Shown: piece after piece, positions 8,422 to 14,247 of the stretch | Position numbering within the stretch: the stretch's first letter is position 1 | Layout: every line of letters starts with the position of its first letter | Source: CAYPXN01 sp964470915 | GTDB taxonomy: Bacteria > UBA10199 > JADFYH01 | Reading direction: 5' to 3' | Length of the DNA: 52,727 bases | Assembly: GCA_964470915.1 (NCBI GenBank) | Contig: CAYYEM010000010.1 | Span: 1-52,727, forward strand | Notes under the pieces: generated by a model | The model's input: only the letters and a program-made list of their open reading frames with translations | Database searches by the model: none | What the model was told of the DNA's origin: nothing | Position numbers and translations under genes: made by a program

Positions 8422-8821
8422 TCGTCGAAAGAGTCGTGAAGCGGCTCTTCAGATTCTTTATAAGATCGATCTTTCAAAGATGGAAGCCCGGGAAGCCATG
8501 AGAATTTTCTGGCAACAACATCCTGCAGGCGATGATGTGGAAGATTTTGCCAATCAAATTGTAGATGGGGTGATTAGAAATCGTCCTGAAATTGATAAGT
8601 TGATTGAAGATCATGCCACTCATTGGAAACTTTCTCGAATGGCTTGTGTGGATCGAAATATTTTAAGAATGGCAGTTTACGAATTGATGTATTGCCATGA
8701 TATTCCTAATTCAGTGACTTTAAATGAAGCTATTGAAGTTGCCAAGAAATTTGGTACGGAAGAATCGGGTGCTTTTATCAACGGAGTTTTGGATCATATT
8801 TCCAAAGAGTTGAAACCTTGA
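8414..8821 (+). CDS. nusB: Transcription antitermination protein NusB
   Basis: NusB binds boxA RNA with S10 and supports antitermination of rRNA operons. The 135-residue all-helical protein begins with GNRRKSREAALQILYKID, the typical N-terminal RNA-binding helix, and ends with the family block NSVTLNEAIEVAKKFGTEESGAFINGVLDHI. The ATG lies eight bases inside the ribH end. ribH-nusB adjacency is common in proteobacteria. Confidence 0.96.
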   Translation: MGNRRKSREAALQILYKIDLSKMEAREAMRIFWQQHPAGDDVEDFANQIVDGVIRNRPEIDKLIEDHATHWKLSRMACVDRNILRMAVYELMYCHDIPNSVTLNEAIEVAKKFGTEESGAFINGVLDHISKELKP

Positions 8822-9342
8822 TTGAGCTAACACTCACAAATAAAACGATTGATGAAGTTGCTGCGCAGCTAGCCTTGATTACTACTTTTGAGGATGTGCG
8901 TCCTTTGAAAGGGAGTGCTGGCTTGGTTGACTGGCGTTTGAATGGAAAAATTTCAAATTTTTTTATTCATCATAAATTACAAGGTGCCAAAGGCGAAGCC
9001 TTGCTGATGCCTGTGAGAGGACGTTTAGACTCTACCGAACTTTTAGTTTTGGGTATGGGACCCAAAACAAGCCTTCAGGATTCTGATACTCCCCAAATTA
9101 TTAATCAAATTGTTGAAAAACTGATGATGAAAAAGACTCATTCTTTTTGTCTTTCTATTTCTGATCTTGTTCCTGGCATGTTTGAGTGGCGTAATGCAGT
9201 TCGCCTATTTGTGTCGATGCTCTCTGGACGTGGCGAAGAAATGAAAATTACTTTAGTAGAAGATCGTAACTATATTGAAGATGCTAAAAAACGTCATATG
9301 GATTTTGCCTTTGATGTAAAAGTGAATTACGATTTGGATTGA
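8818..9342 (+). CDS. Peptidase M17 N-terminal-domain-like protein
   Basis: This 174-residue protein starts with TTG in a TTGA overlap with nusB, so it is probably translated by coupling. The fold signature (LRLNG... followed by LLMPVRGRLDSTELLVLGMGP, then DLVPGMFEWRNAVRLFVS) resembles the macro-like N-terminal domain of leucyl aminopeptidases. The catalytic C-terminal metalloprotease domain is entirely absent, so it should not be a peptidase. Identification rests on pattern recognition only. It could instead be an unrelated alpha/beta protein specific to this lineage. It ends the riboflavin/nusB operon and is followed by a REP-like repeat. Confidence 0.7.
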   Translation: MIELTLTNKTIDEVAAQLALITTFEDVRPLKGSAGLVDWRLNGKISNFFIHHKLQGAKGEALLMPVRGRLDSTELLVLGMGPKTSLQDSDTPQIINQIVEKLMMKKTHSFCLSISDLVPGMFEWRNAVRLFVSMLSGRGEEMKITLVEDRNYIEDAKKRHMDFAFDVKVNYDLD

Positions 9343-9356
9343 TTTTGATTGTTTAC

Positions 9357-9420
9357 CCTTCGAGAGCCTCAGGGCGAATGGCAATCGTAAACCGTTCGTG
9401 GTGAGCTTGTCGAACCATGA
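9357..9420. repeat. Dispersed REP-like palindrome, copy 2
   Basis: The right arm (9393-9420, CCGTTCGTGGTGAGCTTGTC then GAACCATGA) is nearly identical to copy 1. The left arm (9357-9385) has diverged. The ATG inside its last six bases is one possible start of the following ABC ATPase gene. Confidence 0.85.
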
Positions 9421-10352
9421 GTAGTTTTGATATGCCTTCCATTGTTTCTGCAAAAAATCTGGTGAAAAAATTTGGGAATTTCACAGCGGTGGACCACATA
9501 GATTTCTCTATTGAAGAAGGGGAGTGTTTTGGTTTTTTAGGACCTAATGGCGCTGGTAAAACTTCAACCATGAAGATGATCTATTGCTTTAGTGCGGTTA
9601 CAGAAGGTGACTTGCAAGTGATGGGTCAGGATGTGAAGAAAAAACAAGTCGAGATTAAACGACTCATGGGGGTAGTTCCGCAGGAAGACAGTTTAGATCC
9701 AGATTTATCGGTGTTGGATAATTTGATTATTTATGCCAATTATTTTGATATCCCCAAAAACCAAGCAAAGAGTCGAGCAGAAGAACTTCTAAATTTTTTG
9801 CAAATTTATGAAAAAAAAGATGAGAAAGTTCCTAAACTTTCTGGAGGTATGAAGCGTCGTTTGGTGATTGCTCGAGCTTTAATGAATCAACCTCGTTTGT
9901 TGGTGCTGGATGAACCCACAACAGGCCTCGATCCACAGGCAAGGCTTTTGATTTGGAATAAGTTACGTACTTTAAAAAAAGAGGGTGTGAGTATGATTCT
10001 CACCACTCATTACATGGAAGAGGCAGCGCAGCTTTGTGATCGTTTGGTAATTATGGATCATGGGAAAATTTTAGCAATGGGAAGTCCTGCAGAGTTGATT
10101 CGTCAGCATGTAGGCAGGGAAGTATATGAAATTCGGGGGCATCATGAAGGTTTGTCACCTTTACGGGAAAATTATTTAAAGCGTGGCTTTGATGCCGAAT
10201 GTTTTGGCGATAGTTTATATCTTTTTGTGAAAGACGGAATGAATTCGAGTGAAGAATTGTTTCACGAATTGAAAAATTTTGATTTTCATCGACGCATGGC
10301 AAGTTTGGAAGATGTGTTTTTGAAAGTGTCGGGAAGGGAATTAAGGGAATAG
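9417..10352 (+). CDS. ABC-2 type exporter, ATP-binding subunit (NodI/DrrA-like)
   Basis: This is the ATPase of an ABC exporter that pairs with the permease downstream. The 311 residues show Walker A (GPNGAGKTS, 42-50), Q-loop VPQED near 88, signature LSGGMKRR (141-148), Walker B LLVLDEPTTGLDP (161-173) and the H-loop TTHYMEEAA. The C-terminal LEDVFLKVSGRELRE is typical of the NodI/DrrA/CcmA subgroup. The first ATG lies inside the REP-like repeat, and the ATG at 9429 (MPSIVSAKNLVKKFG) aligns better with relatives and may be the true start; neither has a clear Shine-Dalgarno. Substrate unknown: NodI-type pairs export lipo-oligosaccharides, others export antibiotics. A structured hairpin element separates it from the permease. 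Confidence 0.92.
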   Translation: MSSFDMPSIVSAKNLVKKFGNFTAVDHIDFSIEEGECFGFLGPNGAGKTSTMKMIYCFSAVTEGDLQVMGQDVKKKQVEIKRLMGVVPQEDSLDPDLSVLDNLIIYANYFDIPKNQAKSRAEELLNFLQIYEKKDEKVPKLSGGMKRRLVIARALMNQPRLLVLDEPTTGLDPQARLLIWNKLRTLKKEGVSMILTTHYMEEAAQLCDRLVIMDHGKILAMGSPAELIRQHVGREVYEIRGHHEGLSPLRENYLKRGFDAECFGDSLYLFVKDGMNSSEELFHELKNFDFHRRMASLEDVFLKVSGRELRE

Positions 10353-10355
10353 CGT

Positions 10356-10481
10356 GAGAACTCTTTGGAATAATTTTATTTTCAAAAATTTCGAACGCTA
10401 CTTGAGTTTTTTTTATTCGGTTCTATGAATTTCAAGAACCGCCGTAAAGTTTTGAAAATAAAATTAATTCAAAAAATTCTC
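10356..10481 (+). repeat. Structured palindromic element, copy A
   Basis: The arms at 10356-10387 and 10450-10481 are reverse complements over 32 bases with four mismatches. Inside is a conserved core: TTTCGAACGCTAC (10389-10401) on the left and GAACCGCCGTAAAGTTTT (10436-10453) on the right. The core recurs in copies B and C while the outer arms do not. The element starts 4 bases after the ATPase stop and ends 15 bases before the permease start, filling the spacer. CTTGA (10401-10405) can pair with TCAAG (10432-10436) as an inner stem. It has no terminal T run, so it is not an ordinary terminator. Confidence 0.88.
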
Positions 10482-10496
10482 GGAGAGTGATTTGAA

Positions 10497-11240
10497 ATGT
10501 TCAAAGTCTGGTATCGAGATTTTTATGTATGGTTGCATTATTGCGGAGCTTCGCTCGTAGCAAATTTGGGCGAGCCTTTGCTCTATCTTTTTGCTCTCGG
10601 TTATGGCGTAGGCAAATATGTAACTGATATTCAGGGAATGAGCTACTCAGAGTTCATTGCCCCTGCACTTGTCGTCGCTTCTGTGATGAATAGTGCAACC
10701 TTTGAAACTACCTATTCTTCTTATACTCGCATGACGGGTCAAAAAACTTTTGATGCGATTGCTGTCACCCCGGTGAGTTTTCAACAAATTGTTTTGGGAG
10801 AAATTTTGTGGGCAACGACCAAGGCTTGTTTGTCGGCTCTGACTATCCTGATTGTTTTTGGCATTGCAGGAGTGATTAAAACTCCTCTTGCCATTGCCGT
10901 ATTGCCCTTATGTTTTGTGGAAGGGATTGTTTTTTCTTCTTTGGGAATGTTGGCGACTTCAAAAGCTACCAATTATGATTTTTTTACCTATTATTTTATT
11001 CTGTTTATTTCTCCGATGTTTCTTTTTTCTGGTACTTTCTTTCCTTTGCAGGGAACGGGAGCTTGGTTACAATATATAACTTGGATACTTCCTTTAACTC
11101 ATGCTGTGAATGGTGCGAGAGAGCTCTTTCAAGGGAGAATAGGTTGGCCTCTTTGGAGCTCTTTATTATGGCTGATGGTAGCAGCAAGTTTATTATGTAG
11201 TTGGGCAGTCAGACGGATGGTAAAGAGATTGTATGTATGA
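10497..11240 (+). CDS. ABC-2 type exporter, permease subunit (NodJ-like)
   Basis: This is the membrane partner of the ATPase at 9417-10352. The 247-residue protein has about six hydrophobic segments: near 22-40, 52-70, 108-130, 135-155, 165-185 and 220-240. The sequence around SGTFFPLQGTGAWLQYITWILPLTHAVNGAREL near 180-210 is characteristic of the NodJ/DrrB ABC2_membrane family. GGAGAG at 10482-10487 is a good ribosome binding site with 9-base spacing. The gene is bracketed by structured elements A and B. Substrate not deducible. Confidence 0.9.
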   Translation: MFKVWYRDFYVWLHYCGASLVANLGEPLLYLFALGYGVGKYVTDIQGMSYSEFIAPALVVASVMNSATFETTYSSYTRMTGQKTFDAIAVTPVSFQQIVLGEILWATTKACLSALTILIVFGIAGVIKTPLAIAVLPLCFVEGIVFSSLGMLATSKATNYDFFTYYFILFISPMFLFSGTFFPLQGTGAWLQYITWILPLTHAVNGARELFQGRIGWPLWSSLLWLMVAASLLCSWAVRRMVKRLYV

Positions 11241-11242
11241 AG

Positions 11243-11362
11243 AGATCAATGTGGAGAGGATTTTTTTTAAAAACTTTCGAACGCTACTGTTTGCAGAAAA
11301 GATCCTGAGTAGAGAAAGACCCGCCGTAAAGTTTTGAAAAAAAATCCTCTCCACATTGATCT
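11243..11362 (+). repeat. Structured palindromic element, copy B
   Basis: The arms at 11243-11268 and 11337-11362 are perfect 26-base reverse complements. After one mismatch, eight further pairs follow (AAAACTTT 11270-11277 with AAAGTTTT 11328-11335). The core is CGAACGCTAC (11278-11287) and GACCCGCCGT (11318-11327). CTACT (11284-11288) can pair with AGTAG (11308-11312). The outer arms share no sequence with those of copies A or C. It starts 3 bases after the permease stop and ends 15 bases before the purU ATG, the same geometry as copy A. Confidence 0.92.
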
Positions 11363-11377
11363 GCAATTGGAGAATTG

Positions 11378-12244
11378 ATGAAAAAGATAAAAAATAGGCG
11401 TGCTATTTTATTAATTAATTGCCCCGATCAACCTGGCATTGTCACCACGGTTTCCAATTTTATTTTTCAGCAGGGCGGTAACATTGTAGATTCTGACCAG
11501 CACACTGATTTGGAAACCGGTGTGTTTTTTATGCGCTTGGAATGGGAATTAGAAAAATTCAAACTTTCCAAAGCAAAGCTCCAAGATAGAATCAAATTAC
11601 TTTCTCGAAAATATAACATGCAAACGGAATTGTTTTACTCGGACCAAAAAAGCCGCATGGCAATTATGGTTTCAAAGTATGAGCATTGTTTGTATGACTT
11701 ATTAGTGAGGAGAGAGTTGGGAGAATTGGAAGTTGAGATTCCCTTGATATTGAGTAATCACCCCGATTTGAAATCTGTGGCCCAACACTTTAAGGTTCCT
11801 TTTTATTGTATTCCAATCAAAGCCGCCTCTAAAGAAAAGGATGAAGCGAAGCAAATCGCCTTACTCAAATCTAAAAAAGTCGATTTTGTGGTTTTAGCTC
11901 GCTACATGCAGATTTTGAGTTCGAAATTTGTACGCGCCTTTCCACATCGAATTATTAATATTCATCATTCTTTCTTGCCCGCCTTTGTAGGTGGAAAACC
12001 TTATCATCAGGCCTATGCGCGAGGAGTAAAAGTAATTGGCGCAACGGCTCATTACGTGACGGAAACCCTTGATGAAGGTCCCATTATTGAACAAAGCGTG
12101 GTGAGAGTTTCACATCGGGATCGCGTGGAAGACTTGGTGCGCATGGGGCGTGATCAGGAGAAGGTTGCCCTTGCTCATGCCGTTCGGATGCATCTTGAAC
12201 ATCGTATTCTCACCTACAATAATAAAACCGTCGTTTTTGAGTAG
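11378..12244 (+). CDS. purU: Formyltetrahydrofolate deformylase
   Basis: PurU hydrolyses 10-formyl-THF to formate and THF, supplying formate or balancing the one-carbon pool. The 288 residues contain an N-terminal ACT domain (about 8-85, LLINCPDQPGIVTTVSNFIFQ) and a formyltransferase-like domain (about 90-285) with NIHHSFLPAFVGGKPYHQAY, GATAHYVTETLDEGPIIEQ and the terminal region RILTYNNKTVVF. The asparagine, histidine and aspartate of the catalytic site are present. ATG 11378 is chosen because GGAG at 11369-11372 is well spaced; an in-frame TTG lies directly before it. It has its own hairpin element on each side (B and C), so it may be transcribed with the ABC genes, although no functional link is evident. 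Confidence 0.94.
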   Translation: MKKIKNRRAILLINCPDQPGIVTTVSNFIFQQGGNIVDSDQHTDLETGVFFMRLEWELEKFKLSKAKLQDRIKLLSRKYNMQTELFYSDQKSRMAIMVSKYEHCLYDLLVRRELGELEVEIPLILSNHPDLKSVAQHFKVPFYCIPIKAASKEKDEAKQIALLKSKKVDFVVLARYMQILSSKFVRAFPHRIINIHHSFLPAFVGGKPYHQAYARGVKVIGATAHYVTETLDEGPIIEQSVVRVSHRDRVEDLVRMGRDQEKVALAHAVRMHLEHRILTYNNKTVVFE

Positions 12245-12245
12245 C

Positions 12246-12359
12246 AAAAAAGCTGAAATGCATTTGTTAGAAACTTCAAGACGCTATATTTTTGCATCAA
12301 TGGTCCTTTTTTAAAATAGAACCGCCTTAAAGTTTCTCAAAATTCATTTAAGCTTTTTT
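12246..12359 (+). repeat. Structured palindromic element, copy C (also a likely terminator)
   Basis: The arms 12246-12276 and 12329-12359 are imperfect 31-base reverse complements with AAAAAAGC and GCTTTTTT at the ends. The core is AAGACGCTAT (12278-12287) and GAACCGCCTTAAAGTTT (12319-12335). CTAT (12284-12287) can pair with ATAG (12316-12319). It starts 2 bases after the purU stop. The final T run means it could end transcription of purU, and read on the other strand it could end the minus-strand gene at 12368. Confidence 0.88.
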
Positions 12360-12367
12360 AATTTTTA

Positions 12368-13960
12368 TTATGGTCCCCAACCACTGACAGGGTTTCTGCT
12401 ATTCGGATCTAGGGGGGGCGGCATCATCATGTTTGGGGGAGGAGGCATCATATTAGGTTTAAGGTAAGCCCCTGTTAATAAGAAAGAAGAAAGAAAAGCT
12501 GCAGTACCTAGAATCGCCCCTCCAATAGAGTCCGCAATATAAGGATTTCGAGAAGGATAGATAAAATGAGTGAGAAAGGCTCCACAACCTACTCCTGTAA
12601 CGGTTGATCCTGTTACAATAGAAGCACGTTCTTTAAAGCCGCTACCCACACCACCTACAACAAGTCCTGCAACGCAAAGCGCTCCTTCCACCCAAGGAAG
12701 ATATTTATTTGTTTGCGTGAGAGAAGAACTAATACCTCTTTGCATGCTGTTCTTGAGAGCTATTAAGTTATCATTTTCTGCAGAGGTGAATTGAGACATT
12801 CTAATCTTAAAACCTTCTTGATTTGCCCAATTTTCATTAATGATTTTTTTATTTCCATCTTTATCTTTGTCAGTTTGAAATAGAAAATTTAAAACAGCTA
12901 GAACTCCTATTTTATATTCTCTTTCTTGAACAAAATGTTCTTTAACCAACTGTTTGATTTTTTGATTTAAAGTTTTTAAATCTAAGCTTATTTCTATTTC
13001 TTTTTGCTCAGCTGTAGGAATGATCTTGAGTGCAGAAAGGATGGCATCGCTAATATTTCTAAAATTAGTCTGATTTTCAAGCCAGTTCGGGCTTATATGT
13101 GCCTCTTTAAGATGTTGTTTGACTTCAGGGGTATTCAATTGTCCGTCTACCACTACCAAATAATAATGAATAGATTCACGAAAGACTGTTTCTTTAACTT
13201 GAAGTAAACGTTGGCTAAAATGATCTTGCCATTGTGTGAGTAATTTCACTTCCATGTCTGAAAGACGATTAAAACCATTATCAGAGAGATTACGCAGGGG
13301 ATGTTCTTTGGAGTCATTAAAAAAATTGTTAAAAACAGCGAAAGTTTTAGAAGAAATATCTCTTAAATTGGTAGAAATATCTTTTTGATCACGAGCTTGT
13401 TCGGCAATTTTTTGAAAATCTTGCTGAATTTTATTAAAATCTCCTATGCCTGAGTACAAGTATTGTAAACAATCAATCACCCATCTTTGGAAAGTCTGTC
13501 TCAGATTACTTGTTTCTGGTAGATCTTTTACAATATCGTTCAGATGATCTTGTAGGGTTAGTAGATCCACAATCAAGTGCAAGCGGGGTCGCATTTCAGG
13601 TTGAGTTTTAGCAGANNNNNNNNNNNNNNNNNNNNNNNNNNNNNNNNNNNNNNNNNNNNNNNNNNNNNNNNNNNNNNNNNNNNNNNNNNNNNNNNNNNNN
13701 NNNNNNNNNNNNNNNGAAGCCATCAACTTTCCATGAATATGTTCTGGACTGAAGCCCCTAGGGAGTAAACCTAAACTACTTTCTAGACCTAAATTTAATT
13801 TCTCATCTATTACGAAATGATCATTTGTTTTTAATAAAAAGATATGAGGAGGATTCCCTGTATCTCCAATAAGATGAAAATACATCTCCACCGCACAGCC
13901 AGGTTTATCTTGCATGCAATTGTCGTCAGGAATCAGAGAATCTAAAGTAATATCACTCAT
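12368..13960 (-). CDS. Family-A large protein with glycine-rich membrane tail (gap inside)
   Basis: No named family recognised. It is a paralogue of the protein at 16912-18684. Both start M-x-x-x-x-L-D-S-L-x-P followed by a cysteine about 15 and another about 22-40, then PP-x-x-F-x(5)-D-x-F-x-I-D. Both share MRPR-x(4)-I-D-x-L in the middle, REY-x-IG-x-LA-x-L later, and a C-terminal LPW-x-E, two glycine-rich hydrophobic helices and the ending N-P-x-x-G-x-G-P. This copy has a proline/methionine-rich insert before the end. Two helices suggest a membrane hairpin. A 100-N gap (13616-13715) lies inside, so 530 residues is nominal and the two halves could differ in frame. The start overlaps a small family-A relic by eight bases and has AGGAGG upstream. 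Confidence 0.75.
   Translation of the reverse strand: MSDITLDSLIPDDNCMQDKPGCAVEMYFHLIGDTGNPPHIFLLKTNDHFVIDEKLNLGLESSLGLLPRGFSPEHIHGKLMAXXXXXXXXXXXXXXXXXXXXXXXXXXXXXXXXXXSAKTQPEMRPRLHLIVDLLTLQDHLNDIVKDLPETSNLRQTFQRWVIDCLQYLYSGIGDFNKIQQDFQKIAEQARDQKDISTNLRDISSKTFAVFNNFFNDSKEHPLRNLSDNGFNRLSDMEVKLLTQWQDHFSQRLLQVKETVFRESIHYYLVVVDGQLNTPEVKQHLKEAHISPNWLENQTNFRNISDAILSALKIIPTAEQKEIEISLDLKTLNQKIKQLVKEHFVQEREYKIGVLAVLNFLFQTDKDKDGNKKIINENWANQEGFKIRMSQFTSAENDNLIALKNSMQRGISSSLTQTNKYLPWVEGALCVAGLVVGGVGSGFKERASIVTGSTVTGVGCGAFLTHFIYPSRNPYIADSIGGAILGTAAFLSSFLLTGAYLKPNMMPPPPNMMMPPPLDPNSRNPVSGWGP
13616..13715. other. Assembly gap (100 N)
   Basis: Exactly 100 N inside the family-A gene; the true length is unknown. 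Confidence 0.98.
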
Positions 13961-14147
13961 AGAGTCCTCCTCTCAATTGTTTTAGAGTAAGAGATGAAAG
14001 ACCACGCAAATTTAAATGAAAGAAGTGCGTGAATTGAGAAAGTAAATTCTCTGAAAGTGAGAAGTGAATTTTTCTTGCAGAAGAGTTCTTTGGAACTTCA
14101 AAGCAGGCGTTGTTTGGCTCAAAGGAGTCAAAGACGACGCGGGCCAT
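13953..14147 (-). CDS. Truncated family-A copy, 64 residues
   Basis: The first 25 or so residues (MARVVFDSFEPNNACFE) match the start of the 16912-18684 protein (MAKIALDSLEPAEACFE). The DNA before both starts is also alike: a GGGGG-type ribosome binding site, then CAC or CACG, then ATGGC. The family homology then stops and a basic, unrelated tail runs to the stop, which overlaps the 13960 start by eight bases. The good ribosome binding site means it could still be translated and act as a leader coupled to the next gene. I read it as the remnant of a duplicated family-A gene; a functional small protein is possible. Confidence 0.5.
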   Translation of the reverse strand: MARVVFDSFEPNNACFEVPKNSSARKIHFSLSENLLSQFTHFFHLNLRGLSSLTLKQLRGGLYE

Positions 14148-14247
14148 GTGTCCCCCTTAATACCCCTTCAAATTTTGATGTCTAGAACAGATTTCGACTA
14201 CCTTAGTTTAAAGTTGCTACAAATTACATCTAATTTTTTTAGTTAAC

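Noticed and set aside
10356..11362. Copies A and B as ordinary Rho-independent terminators
   Set aside because: They have no T run after the 3' arm, very long stems and a large conserved internal loop. Only copy C ends with T residues.
11375..11377. TTG start for purU
   Set aside because: The adjacent ATG at 11378 has better spacing to GGAG and gives the same frame.
10356..12359. Interpreting the three hairpin elements as integron attC sites (gene plus hairpin cassettes)
   Set aside because: The layout gene-hairpin-gene-hairpin is suggestive, but the ends lack the RYYYAAC and GTTRRRY boxes. The conserved part is internal and the outer arms vary, which is the reverse of attC. No integrase is seen.
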